64,000 nt of DNA. It comes from Hyphomicrobium sp. Its GTDB lineage: Bacteria; Pseudomonadota; Alphaproteobacteria; Rhizobiales; Hyphomicrobiaceae. The DNA lies in the NCBI RefSeq assembly GCF_019753045.1, contig NZ_JAIELN010000016.1, positions 1-64,000 of the forward strand, read 5' to 3'. This document shows, in pieces, positions 44,709-53,950 of the stretch. The first letter of the stretch is position 1. Every line of letters begins with the position of its first letter. Made by a program: the position numbers and the translations under genes. The notes under the pieces were generated by a model, which saw nothing but the letters and a program-made list of their open reading frames with translations, had not been told where the DNA came from and ran no database searches.

Positions 44709-44728
44709 ATCCATAGGAGCCTATGGAT
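44709..44728. promoter_or_regulatory. 20-bp palindrome between metallophosphoesterase and P460 genes
   Basis: ATCCATAGG-AG-CCTATGGAT is a perfect 9+2+9 inverted repeat in the 385-base divergent gap 44495-44879. It lies 151 bases before the P460 start and 214 bases before the metallophosphoesterase start. It looks like a dimeric repressor site. The rest of the gap holds only the ECF-type promoter candidate and no gene. Confidence 0.45.
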
Positions 44729-44879
44729 TCTGGTGCTCCGGAATGTCACTATCGTTGCTAGATATTTTTCTTCGCGCGGCGAGCCTCACCAAATCAACCA
44801 CGCGACGCACACCTCCTCAATCACCAGCGTTTGGAACATCACAAACTTCGACTTGCCAACTGGAGCAAAGGGGTAAGCC

Positions 44880-45437
44880 ATGCATGTAAATCAATCGTGG
44901 CCGATCGTGATCCTCGCGGCATCGCTGACACTCGTCGGCGGGCTGGCGATTGCCGCTCAGGATAAGTATGCGGTGAGCGTCCCGAACGGGCTCGCCTTCT
45001 CCGAGTTCAAAGGATACGGAGATTGGGCTGCTGTGTCCGTCAGTCACACGGAAGGCGCTATTGCTGTCATCGTAGCCAACCCAGTGATGATCGAGGCCTA
45101 CAAGGCCGGAATTCCCGAAAACGGCAAGCCTTTCCCCGATGGCTCAAAGATTGCGAAAGTCCATTGGAAACCGGAGAAGAGTGCGGAAGCGCCCGGCCCA
45201 ACGACAGTGCCCGGCGCCCAGCAAAACGTTGACTTCATCGAGAAGGATAGCAAGCGCTTCGCCGATAGCGGCGGATGGGGATACGCCGCGTTTATATACG
45301 ACGCCAAATCCGACACGTTCACACCCGCGACCGTCGATGATCAGCCGCCGCAGGAGAACGACGCCAAGTGCGGCTTCGCCTGCCATACGCTCGTTTCAGC
45401 AAAAGATTACATCTTCACGGCATACGGAAAACGCTGA
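44880..45437 (+). CDS. Cytochrome P460-family protein
   Basis: The protein has 185 residues with a signal peptide over residues 1-26. The P460 fold is recognised by PNGLAFSEFKGYGDWAAVSV, the candidate cross-linking lysine region AKVHWKP, FIEKDSKRFADSGGWGYAAF and the C-terminal heme motif KCGFACHTLVSAKDYIFTAYGKR. P460 proteins oxidise hydroxylamine or detoxify nitric oxide and related species in the periplasm. It is a single gene, divergent from the ECF operon. Ammonia oxidation is not implied; heterotrophs also carry this family. Confidence 0.9.
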   Translation: MHVNQSWPIVILAASLTLVGGLAIAAQDKYAVSVPNGLAFSEFKGYGDWAAVSVSHTEGAIAVIVANPVMIEAYKAGIPENGKPFPDGSKIAKVHWKPEKSAEAPGPTTVPGAQQNVDFIEKDSKRFADSGGWGYAAFIYDAKSDTFTPATVDDQPPQENDAKCGFACHTLVSAKDYIFTAYGKR

Positions 45438-45494
45438 CAGGGCCCAGCCTCACTCTATTTGTCGTAACAACCAGTCCGGCAAGTCATCTAATTC

Positions 45495-45776
45495 CTACTC
45501 GCCGACCGCAGCTCGAGCGAGCATTCGGATCACGTTGTCTTGCGTCCGAGCATCCCTCGAAAGCGCGTCCATGACGTCGCCCCAAGACAACTCGATCCAG
45601 CCGTCAATCTTTCGCTTCGCTGCAAAAACCCGACCCGTGTCTTTCCTCCTCACGAGCGCCAGTCTTCTCTCTTCGGGAGCAGCGTTCTCCCAAAGAACGA
45701 CGGAACACCATTTGGAGCCACAGGAGCACTCAACCACAACTTCGCCGTTACCCCGCACCATTCGACGTTCGCTCAT
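45495..45776 (-). CDS. Small cysteine-containing protein, unknown
   Basis: The protein has 93 residues from ATG 45776, which has a perfect GGAGG eight bases upstream. It starts SERRMVRG, then a strand VVVECSCGSKWCSVVLWENA with a CxC-x4-C cluster, and continues RRLALVRRKDTGRVFAAKRKIDGWIELSWGDVMDALSRD. The well-spaced ribosome site and mixed alpha/beta composition suggest a real gene. A zinc-ribbon-like or redox role is only a guess. It is convergent with cytochrome P460. No family is recognised. Confidence 0.5.
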   Translation of the reverse strand: MSERRMVRGNGEVVVECSCGSKWCSVVLWENAAPEERRLALVRRKDTGRVFAAKRKIDGWIELSWGDVMDALSRDARTQDNVIRMLARAAVGE

Positions 45777-46234
45777 CTTCCGTTCCTCCACTCAGTGCTC
45801 GCAGTGAACTCAATACCTGACGATAAATCTCGGATCATACACAAACCTGAACTCACTCGGTTCAAACCAATTTCAGAATTCGCGGCAGCCGAGACACTCG
45901 GCACGTTCCGCCGATATTCAAGCCTCGGACCATAAGGTCTTTTGTGGATAACCATATCGCGACCGTCTGATTAAGCCAGATGGCAACTGTTCGACACGGC
46001 CTGCGCTGTGCTGTGATTGGAAACATTCATCTCACTGAGCATTTCATTTTCAGCCACCACCGACTTTGAGTCCACATCTATTTTTGCTCTATCGGGCGCC
46101 GATATTGGGAGCCGCTCATGCGTCACATAATAAGCCTTCATGGTCGCGCGATGACCCGCACATCTCAGAAGGCGGCCTTGGCCTCGTCCTGGCTCTGAAT
46201 CGCGAGCTCGGCTCCAGAAGAGTCCTTGCAAGAT
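45777..46234. other. Intergenic region upstream of the pyruvyltransferase-like gene
   Basis: About 460 bases separate the small protein gene from the large transferase gene. Short frames exist on both strands (for example a 56-codon minus frame at 45971-46141), but none has a ribosome site or family resemblance. No strong hairpin was seen. Confidence 0.35.
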
Positions 46235-48478
46235 ATGAAACAAATTCGCTTTGACGATCCCGGCTCGGTCCAGCAACGAGCGCTTTTGCTCGGCCATTTC
46301 TCAACGGTCGGCGATATTCAATGTCTGGAGTTCGTCAAGCGATGTCTTACGAACACTGGACTACGCTATGACGTCGCGGCCTTCGGGGCCGATGTTCGCA
46401 GCGAGCTTAAGGGCGCCATAAGCCCGGCAATGGCAGAGCCGCGTTCCTATACTCATCTCGTCATTATTTGCGGCCCTTGCTGGCCCGGCCTGCTTCAGAA
46501 CCACAATTTCGATATCGACAAATATGGGCACTGCAAATGCATCGGCATCAATCTGACGATGGTGGAACCGCTCTCCATCTGGAATCCATTCGATGTATTG
46601 CTTGAGCGCGATTCCGATGCTGCCACGAGGCCCGATCTCACCTTTCTGGTCGGCACGAACAAGGTTCCAGTGTTGGGCCGCTGCCTTATCAAGAGCCAGC
46701 ACGAATACGGCTCTAGGCAAAAACACAGCAAAGTCATCGACAGCATAAACGATTTAATCGAACGGCGCGGATTGCCGGTTTTCGATATCGATACGCGATG
46801 GCCTAAAGCGTCTAACGCGGGCCGCATTGGTTCGCCGGAAGGCGTCAGCGCGCTCATCGGTGTTGTAGACACGTTGATTACAAATCGATTGCACGGGCTT
46901 GCATTCGCGCTTCGAAACGGCGTGCCAGTCATTGCTGTCGACTCCGTTGCCGCCGGCGACAAAGTAACCGCGCAAGCTCGGACCCTTGAGTGGCCGGTGT
47001 GCTTGCAAGCTGATGAAGCAACGCCCGAAGCGATGGATGCGGCGTTGAACTGGTGCCTGACGTCTGATGCACGTGCTGCAGTGTTGCACTCACGGGAACG
47101 GGCTCAACGTCTCCTAGCCGGCATCGAACTTCAAATTTCCGAGATGCTTGCGCCAGTCAATCATCCGATGTCCATCAGCTCAGATGAGATCGTCCACCCT
47201 GGAACATCAGGTTACTTTTCGCTCCGGGTGCCGCCTCCAGACAAGCCGACATCTGCCAAGCCGCACTTTAAATCGTTTGGAGCCGGTGACGCCGCAAAAC
47301 AGAGCGGTTGGATTGAGCCGGATCAACTGCAAATCACCCGTAGCGTCGGAGCAAAACCCGCCACCGACCGAAGCGCTCTACTCCGTGAGTTAATTGGACT
47401 TGTCGGCAAACCGGAGCCTACCGAGCCAGCCGAGAACGATGAAAATAAGCGTGACACGATCAGCCCCCGGCAACTATCGTCAGAAATCGAGTTCGACGCC
47501 GATGGCGACTGTCGCTATGCCCGAAATGACACGCACTTCGCACGCGTCGCCCATATATTTCATCAGAATTGGCACGGGATACGTTCTGCCGCTGGCGTGC
47601 AGCCGGGTCACAAGGTTGCGATCCCTTTGCAGCGCCCCTTAAGCAGGGGCGATCTAATGAAACTCGTTACGCAGCTCGAAGAATGGGGCATCCGGAAAGC
47701 TGTATTTCATGGCTTCTCAGATGCCGCCGAGCGCGCTCTCCGGTTAGTGCGTGCAGCTGGGATCGAATGCTACCTCGTTTGGCATGGAAATTTGAGCCAA
47801 CTTGCGTGGAACCCCGAAGCTCAGTTTTTCGACCGCGCCATCGCAATCTGCCGGCGCGGCATCGTTCGGCGCGTGCACATGATGAAGTCCGGCATGGGCA
47901 TGGTATTCCCGCGGAGCTACGAACCAATGCTCCTCAACTGTCCCCCCTCGACGAACCGGCGCCGGCTTGTTCCGGCCTTTTCCGGAAACCACAAGATTGC
48001 TCTGGTGCCGGCTTTTCCTGATATCCGCAAGAACTTGCACACCAGTCTCCTCGGAGCCGCGCTATCGAGCTCGATTCAAGAAATTCTCCACTACGGAAAA
48101 ATTCACGGGGGCATGCCAGAGACCGCGAGATGCAAAAGGGTGCTGTATGCGGGTCATCACAACCACATCGCATTCCTGCACGACATAGACGTCAGCGTAA
48201 ATGTCACGACGATCGATTGCCATCCGATGGTCGACATGGAGGCGCTTGGAGCAGGAGCCATGGCCCTTTCAGGGCCCTTGTTTCTCGACGCCCTGACAGA
48301 GCATCCGTTTACGGCGCTCAGCGTTATAGCAAACCCATTTAATGTGCGTGAAATCGGAAAGCGCCTCGATTACCTGAGCTCGATGAACAATTCGGAGCTG
48401 CAGGCAATCATGTCGGACTACGCAGCGGAAATTACCCGCGTTTCGAGAATGCGTTATGCCGAATTTCTCAACCTCTAA
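46235..48478 (+). CDS. Polysaccharide pyruvyltransferase-like / GT-B-like fusion protein
   Basis: The protein has 747 residues. The first 310 match the polysaccharide pyruvyltransferase family, ending with the typical TNRLHGLAFALRNGVPVIAVDS. A polar linker of about 120 residues follows. The last 310 residues look like a GT-B-type transferase: KVAIPLQRPLSRGDLMKLV, ECYLVWHGN, KIALVPAFPDIRKNLHTSLLGAA, and DCHPMVDMEALGAGAMALSGP near the donor site. Pyruvyltransferases add ketal pyruvate to sugars. Fusion to a glycosyltransferase would couple modification with chain assembly. ATG 46235 is weakly supported; a TTG lies three codons before. The next gene follows after 18 bases. Confidence 0.72.
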   Translation: MKQIRFDDPGSVQQRALLLGHFSTVGDIQCLEFVKRCLTNTGLRYDVAAFGADVRSELKGAISPAMAEPRSYTHLVIICGPCWPGLLQNHNFDIDKYGHCKCIGINLTMVEPLSIWNPFDVLLERDSDAATRPDLTFLVGTNKVPVLGRCLIKSQHEYGSRQKHSKVIDSINDLIERRGLPVFDIDTRWPKASNAGRIGSPEGVSALIGVVDTLITNRLHGLAFALRNGVPVIAVDSVAAGDKVTAQARTLEWPVCLQADEATPEAMDAALNWCLTSDARAAVLHSRERAQRLLAGIELQISEMLAPVNHPMSISSDEIVHPGTSGYFSLRVPPPDKPTSAKPHFKSFGAGDAAKQSGWIEPDQLQITRSVGAKPATDRSALLRELIGLVGKPEPTEPAENDENKRDTISPRQLSSEIEFDADGDCRYARNDTHFARVAHIFHQNWHGIRSAAGVQPGHKVAIPLQRPLSRGDLMKLVTQLEEWGIRKAVFHGFSDAAERALRLVRAAGIECYLVWHGNLSQLAWNPEAQFFDRAIAICRRGIVRRVHMMKSGMGMVFPRSYEPMLLNCPPSTNRRRLVPAFSGNHKIALVPAFPDIRKNLHTSLLGAALSSSIQEILHYGKIHGGMPETARCKRVLYAGHHNHIAFLHDIDVSVNVTTIDCHPMVDMEALGAGAMALSGPLFLDALTEHPFTALSVIANPFNVREIGKRLDYLSSMNNSELQAIMSDYAAEITRVSRMRYAEFLNL

Positions 48479-48496
48479 TTTTCAAGAGATCGCTTT

Positions 48497-50698
48497 ATGG
48501 CCATTCGCGTCTGCATTGCAACGTTCGAACTGAAGCATTTTACATCGGGCGGCATTGGAGTTCTGGTTCACAATCTACTCAAGACATACGCCGGTGATCC
48601 CGGTCTCGAATTTTCAATCCTCTGGTACGGCGAGAAGGCCCTGAGTGAAGGATTGTTCCGGCGCATTCACCCGGTGTGTGCATTCTTCGATGCCAAGGCG
48701 TGGGCTTCCCGGACTTCTACGGACAATATCAGCTATCCGCCTGCCGATGCTTTCATGCTGGCCCGTCACGGCCAATCCGCCGAACTGATGAAAGCGCTTC
48801 GTGCCATCGAGCAAAGCACGGGCCCCTTCGATGTGATCGAGTTTCCAGATTTTGGCGGCATAGCGTTTGCCACCCTGCAGGAAAAGTTGATGGGTCGCGC
48901 CTTCGCACGTTCAACGATCGCCGTACGTATCCACAGCACAGAAGCTGTTCTACGCAGCCGAGACCACCGGCCTGCGCATTGTGGAAATCTGGTGATCGCC
49001 GACATAGAAAGGAAAGCGCTTTCCGACGCCGATGTCGTCGTTGGTCACCTTCACCCGATCATCGATGATGTCGCTTCGCATTTTGGCTTTAGCGAAACAT
49101 GGCAGCGAAAAGCCGTCGTTGAAACGCCGCCGGTGCTGCTGGAATCCGACGAACGCGAAGAGAGCGCCAAATTCACTGAGACCACCCCGCTCGTATTCAC
49201 CAGCAAGATACAGTGGGTGAAACGAGCTCACGTGTTCATCAATGCTGCCGTCGGCTTCATGGACTCCACCCCGGAATATCAAGGCGATGCATTGCTACTG
49301 GCTCACATCGTCAACGACGAACTGTACCGGCATTGTGAAAGCTTGATTCCGGATCATCTCAAAGCACGCATCAAAATCCTGGACAATCTGCATAACACCT
49401 TGCGGGAAGAGACCATCTCCAATTCGGTCGCGATATTCCCCGCTGCCTATGAGAGCTTCTGTCTTGCCGCATATGAAGCAAATCTCCTGGGTGCACTCGT
49501 CATTCTAAATAGAAACAATCCGGCCTTCGGTCATAAGACGCCTTGGGCAAATGGAACCAGTTGCGAGAAGTTCGATGGTACTGCACACGATCTTGTCGGC
49601 TTGCTCCAAGATATGTGGTCACGCCGCCATGGCCTGAAGCATGAGCGGGTAGCATTGAAGCCCGCCTCAGCGCCATATTGGATGCATACCGCGACAAGCA
49701 AACCATCGCTGGCGTCCGAAGCTGAACTGAAACGGCTCTCGATCATCGTTGCGACCAGCGATGAGTATGGCGATCCAATGGATACGATCTATTCGGCACT
49801 TCAAGTGGAAGGGCTGAACGTCGAAGTTATCTTCGCATGCGATCGCCTCCCATCCGCGACCGAACGAGCAGCTGTCTTCGAACGTCTAAAGGCGTCTTCG
49901 CTCGTTTCCAACGGGACGGTCAAAATTGTCGAACTCGGCTTTCGCGGCGGCCTGGCGGCACTCTGCAATCTGGGGATCCGCAGCACCGAGAATGACTTCG
50001 TTGCAATTTGCAGAGCCGGAACATCGATCGGCGCGGCGTTCCTGATCGATGCCGTAGAGGCGCTGAACGCGCAACCCGATTTTGACTTCGTGATTCCGCA
50101 ATTGATTTTCGAGAAGCTGCCGTCGGAACCGGCAGCTCTGTATCCCGATAGAGTTCGCTTAGGTGAGGCGCTGAATACCGGGGTCGTGGCAAATCTCTTC
50201 GGCACTATCGAAATGGTAGGACGACGCCCAGCAATCGAAGCCATTGGCTTCGATGAGTCTTTGGACCGAAACGTCGATTGGGACTTCCATATGCGAGCAT
50301 GCGCGAGCGGACATCGCTACATCGTAAGCAATCGGGTTGAAGCTCGCGTCGAGCTATTCCCGGATGCTACGCCCATTAGCTTCAGAAGTCATATCGATGC
50401 GGTTCTCGTCAAACACGAGGCGAACTCGCCCGGCGGAAAGGTAACGCTTGCTGCCGCACTCGATGCGACTGACTTGAGCTACAAAACTTGGAAAGGAGTG
50501 GGTGAAAACGAGGGAGAAGAGCCTGATATTTCGACGGCAAATTCTGTGCTGATCTCTCGACGGCCGATCTCCTATTACTTCCACGAACGAAGGCCTTGGT
50601 GGAAAATCGCGCTGAAAAATCCAAACAAACCTGTGAGGTGGCTGCTGTTGCGGGAAATGCAGGCGCGCGTGCGAAACCGTCCACAGCGGGGCAATTGA
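48497..50698 (+). CDS. Two-domain glycosyltransferase (GT4-like + GT2-like)
   Basis: The protein has 733 residues. Residues 1-390 resemble a GT4 domain: IATFELKHFTSGGIGVLVHNLLKTY at the N-terminus, VIEFPDFGG, TSKIQWVKRAHVFINA and the donor motif AAYESFCLAAYEANLLGALV. Residues 410-650 are a GT2-like domain beginning LSIIVATSDEYGDPMDTIYSAL, with an acidic site less clear than usual (CRAGTSIGAAFLI in place of DxD). The second domain may be inactive. It shares an operon with the fusion protein upstream and is convergent with the type I secretion cargo gene, separated by a hairpin. Its acceptor is unknown. Confidence 0.75.
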   Translation: MAIRVCIATFELKHFTSGGIGVLVHNLLKTYAGDPGLEFSILWYGEKALSEGLFRRIHPVCAFFDAKAWASRTSTDNISYPPADAFMLARHGQSAELMKALRAIEQSTGPFDVIEFPDFGGIAFATLQEKLMGRAFARSTIAVRIHSTEAVLRSRDHRPAHCGNLVIADIERKALSDADVVVGHLHPIIDDVASHFGFSETWQRKAVVETPPVLLESDEREESAKFTETTPLVFTSKIQWVKRAHVFINAAVGFMDSTPEYQGDALLLAHIVNDELYRHCESLIPDHLKARIKILDNLHNTLREETISNSVAIFPAAYESFCLAAYEANLLGALVILNRNNPAFGHKTPWANGTSCEKFDGTAHDLVGLLQDMWSRRHGLKHERVALKPASAPYWMHTATSKPSLASEAELKRLSIIVATSDEYGDPMDTIYSALQVEGLNVEVIFACDRLPSATERAAVFERLKASSLVSNGTVKIVELGFRGGLAALCNLGIRSTENDFVAICRAGTSIGAAFLIDAVEALNAQPDFDFVIPQLIFEKLPSEPAALYPDRVRLGEALNTGVVANLFGTIEMVGRRPAIEAIGFDESLDRNVDWDFHMRACASGHRYIVSNRVEARVELFPDATPISFRSHIDAVLVKHEANSPGGKVTLAAALDATDLSYKTWKGVGENEGEEPDISTANSVLISRRPISYYFHERRPWWKIALKNPNKPVRWLLLREMQARVRNRPQRGN

Positions 50699-50714
50699 GA
50701 CATCACCGGATCTA

Positions 50715-50742
50715 GGGCTGCCGGATGCGAGGCCGGCAGCCC
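50715..50742. terminator. Bidirectional hairpin between convergent genes
   Basis: GGGCTGCCGG (50715-50724) pairs perfectly with CCGGCAGCCC (50733-50742) around an eight-base loop. It lies midway in the 66-base gap between the glycosyltransferase and cargo gene stop codons. No T-run follows, but a ten-pair GC-rich stem at this place probably ends transcription from both sides. Confidence 0.6.
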
Positions 50743-50764
50743 ATGACCCGATTGCGCGACGAGG

Positions 50765-53700
50765 TTATACGTGACTTACGATTTGAGTATTCGACGCGCT
50801 GCTCACCACAATGCTATCGACACCCGTCCCGTTGACATCGGCAACGCCACGGAAATTCTGAGAGGGTGAGTACCCTTCATTCGTTCCGTAAGCATGCAGG
50901 CTTTCGCTGATCGCAAACGTGACATGCCCCGTCGTCGCATCGACGGTCGGCCTTGCGACAAAAGTATAATCTGCACCAAATCCGATAATGTCGACCTCGC
51001 CTTTGTTGTAAACATCGCCTAACACGCGCGTGTTGACCTCTGCGCTCCACCCTTGCTGCGTACCGAAGTTTGCCATGGCAAGGTAGGCTGCGCCGAACGC
51101 ACCGCTTCCGTCGGCATTTGCCTGCTGGCCGAGAGAGACCCAGACGCCCGCGTCACCGAAAGCGACGACGTCGAGCCGTCCGTCTCCATTGATGTCCGCG
51201 AGAATGCGTTCCGACGTCGATGTATCCCACCCCTGGTCTCGCCCGAAATCAATATTCGTACCGGTAGAGCCCTTCTGAATGGCGCCGAGCGAGTAAACTT
51301 GTGAGCCCGCCGTCGCACCGGCGGTAAACTGACCATAGGCGTACTCCATTCCGGTCGGACCCATTCCGACGAAGTCAGCGATTCCGTCGTTGTTCAAGTC
51401 GATCATGTTGCCTCGGTAATCGCGGAACGTTTGGATATCCAACGTGCTGTCCCATCCCGATGCGCCGCCGAGCGTTTGCGAGCCAGCTGCAATATAGCTC
51501 GCCGCCGGCGTCGCTGTTGGGTTGAACGCCTGTTGTCCAACCCAAAGACCAGAAACGCCAAACCCGAGGATTGAGGCATAGGTATCGGATTTGGAGAGGA
51601 AGGCGACCTCGACACCGTATGTCTGCGTCCAACCTTGGGCGAGCCCGAAGTTGTTATAGACCTTCGACGACGTTGCTGCTCCGGAACCGGTAACAGAAGC
51701 GTAGTGAAACCCATCCGCGCCGACCGCCCAGAGCGCCTCGAAGTGATCCGTCGGAGAACTCGAGAGGTTTCCGACGAAATCGATTCCGCGCTGGTTCGCC
51801 GACGTGTAGCCCTGAGCGATTGTAAAGTCGTTGGCCAAGGCTGTGAGACTTGCCGAAAAGCTTGCCCCCCCGTTGTACTGCGACGCGTCGCCGAGAGACG
51901 CAGAAGCGTAGACCGTCGAGGCACCGAACCCGACGATATCGGCGCGGCCGTCACCGTTGAAATCGGCGAGCGTACGCATCGTATCTGGCGTCGCCCATCC
52001 CTGCGAAACGGCAAAATTACTGTAGAAATCCGTGATCGAAAAATTGGGGCTAAGAAGCGGATGCGCAAGATTGGCGACGTCATCCACCGAACGCGCCAAA
52101 ATAGTATAGGAACCCGTCGCCGCGGGAGTCCACGCGTAGGTCCAACTGACGTTCGCGGCGGCGGCTGCGAAATCGGCTTCGTGCCAAGTATTGCCGCCGT
52201 CGGTCGATACTTCTACGCCCGCAACGACGCCACCACCCTGGTCTGTTGCCGTACCGGTGATTGTTGCGAGTTGCCCCGCAACAAACTGTGCGGCCGTATC
52301 TGTTGATATGACCGTCGTCGGCGGCAAGAAGTCTGTCGACTTTGAAGCCAAGACCAAGCTCGAATCCAGGGATTGCGGCTGAATTCCCTCTTGGGCAAGA
52401 AGATTGACCATCGCCTGTTGAAAGGCCGCATCGGCTGGAGCGTCGGTCGGCGACCCATCCGGCCCCGGCGTATGCAAGGACGAGAGCGACCACGTCCACA
52501 TGATGCTTCCCGCGGCGAATACCAACGCACCGCTGGGTGCGCGATACATGGTCAGATTGTGGGTTACAGTGCCCGTAATCAGCCCCGAGAGTATGTAGGC
52601 GTTGCTCACCGCGTCGGACGTCACCGTCGTGGAGGATAGAGGCACGAGCCCGGCCGGACTGAACCCATTGTTCGCCACGTCGCTTGATGTGGCGTTGACG
52701 TCCCATTCGTATCCTAGGTAGTCGCTCTGACTTGTATATGTTTCGCCAGGCTGAAGATTAGCGACATCCGTATTTTTCCAAATGTTGAGTTGAGCATACT
52801 TATAAGGGACTGTGATTGGATTGAGCGGAGTGTTGTGATCCCAATCCACGTAGTACATCTGGCCGGAAAGTCCGTTCTCGGGAATGAGGCCGCCAGCGGG
52901 ATCACGGGTCGCCCCCGTCCATACGCCGTCGGGATTCTGCAATCCGGTGGCTGATGTTTTGTAGGTCACCAGCGTGCGATTGGGATCTCCACTTCCGTCG
53001 ATGCTCGGAAGAAGCTCAGTCGTCCAATAGCTTTCGTTGCCGCTCCAAAAATTGAGACTGACACCCGCGTCGCGAGCCGCCCGGACGTTGTCCTGCTGCT
53101 GTGCAGTCCAATATTCATCGTGGCCGACCGACAAAAATGCCTTGTGGTTAAGCAAGAGGCTGCCGTTCGTCGCCGTATCAATTCCGGATTGATAGCTGAC
53201 GTCGTAACCGTTCTTCTCGAGGAAATAAATCGCCGGCAGTTCCTCTCCGAAAACGAAATCCCAAGGTCCCGACGCGGTCGTATCGTCAGGCCCGGCGGGA
53301 GTTTGAATCGGCCGGTTGTAGCTTATGTTCTGTGCCGTATCGGTGTAGAAGCTTCCGCCACCCCAGGCATTGTAAGCTTGCCAAGTCGAATCCGACGTTT
53401 GAAAGATGATGTCGGAGGTGCTCGCATTGTTCGTCACAACGAACGGGATGATATTTTCGCCGCCCGTTCCGTCCAGCCTGGTCAATTTAGCAATGTAGAC
53501 GCCAGAAGTCGCATTGGTTGGGATATTCCATGAATCCGTGACGCTCCAGTTCCCGGCGTCGATGTTGCCGGTGGTCGGGTCAGTTATCGGATTGGGCTGA
53601 TTGACCGCCCCCTGGTGCTCCATCGACGTGACCAACGTGGCCCCATCGCCGCCGTAGTACCCCAAGCGATAGATATCGATCCGGTAATCATTGGAGTCTG

Positions 53701-53851
53701 TGTTGATTTTGAAATTAACAGTGCTCCCCAAATTCGTGCTCATCGAGGTCGTGAAACCCTCGATACTCGAACTCGCCTCGCCCGGTTGGAGCATCCATTC
53801 GCTTTGGGGAGCTCCCGGCTTCTGATTCTCAACTACAATTGCATTCGACAT
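50765..53851 (-). CDS. Dimethylformamidase-like / FG-GAP protein, probable type I secretion cargo
   Basis: The protein has 1028 residues and no N-terminal signal peptide. Residues about 20-480 match the N,N-dimethylformamidase large-subunit-like domain (DIYRLGYYGG, WQAYNAWGG, LSVGHDEYW, GVSLNFWSGNESYW). Residues 510-610 are an Ig-like domain (ITGTATDQGGGVVAGVEVSTDGGNTW). From about 620 onward several FG-GAP-like repeats carry DFNGDGRADIVGFG, DLNNDGIADFVGMG and DINGDGRLDVVAFG. No GGxGxD RTX repeats were seen. A hydrophobic, Ser/Thr-rich C-terminus (DSIVVSSASNTQIVSHV) may be the export signal. Directly upstream lie the adaptor and ATPase of a type I secretion system. AAGG precedes ATG 53851. 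Amidase activity is not shown. Confidence 0.8.
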   Translation of the reverse strand: MSNAIVVENQKPGAPQSEWMLQPGEASSSIEGFTTSMSTNLGSTVNFKINTDSNDYRIDIYRLGYYGGDGATLVTSMEHQGAVNQPNPITDPTTGNIDAGNWSVTDSWNIPTNATSGVYIAKLTRLDGTGGENIIPFVVTNNASTSDIIFQTSDSTWQAYNAWGGGSFYTDTAQNISYNRPIQTPAGPDDTTASGPWDFVFGEELPAIYFLEKNGYDVSYQSGIDTATNGSLLLNHKAFLSVGHDEYWTAQQQDNVRAARDAGVSLNFWSGNESYWTTELLPSIDGSGDPNRTLVTYKTSATGLQNPDGVWTGATRDPAGGLIPENGLSGQMYYVDWDHNTPLNPITVPYKYAQLNIWKNTDVANLQPGETYTSQSDYLGYEWDVNATSSDVANNGFSPAGLVPLSSTTVTSDAVSNAYILSGLITGTVTHNLTMYRAPSGALVFAAGSIMWTWSLSSLHTPGPDGSPTDAPADAAFQQAMVNLLAQEGIQPQSLDSSLVLASKSTDFLPPTTVISTDTAAQFVAGQLATITGTATDQGGGVVAGVEVSTDGGNTWHEADFAAAAANVSWTYAWTPAATGSYTILARSVDDVANLAHPLLSPNFSITDFYSNFAVSQGWATPDTMRTLADFNGDGRADIVGFGASTVYASASLGDASQYNGGASFSASLTALANDFTIAQGYTSANQRGIDFVGNLSSSPTDHFEALWAVGADGFHYASVTGSGAATSSKVYNNFGLAQGWTQTYGVEVAFLSKSDTYASILGFGVSGLWVGQQAFNPTATPAASYIAAGSQTLGGASGWDSTLDIQTFRDYRGNMIDLNNDGIADFVGMGPTGMEYAYGQFTAGATAGSQVYSLGAIQKGSTGTNIDFGRDQGWDTSTSERILADINGDGRLDVVAFGDAGVWVSLGQQANADGSGAFGAAYLAMANFGTQQGWSAEVNTRVLGDVYNKGEVDIIGFGADYTFVARPTVDATTGHVTFAISESLHAYGTNEGYSPSQNFRGVADVNGTGVDSIVVSSASNTQIVSHV

Positions 53852-53950
53852 CGTACACCTTCAACAATTTTTGAAAAAACATTCTGACTACTGATCTATG
53901 ATATTTTATTCCAGACTTTCATGATCACCGATATTGAGTACCTAATTCGA

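Noticed and set aside
45971-46141. 56-codon minus-strand frame with a plausible-looking N-terminus
   Set aside because: No ribosome site upstream of its ATG and no recognised similarity.
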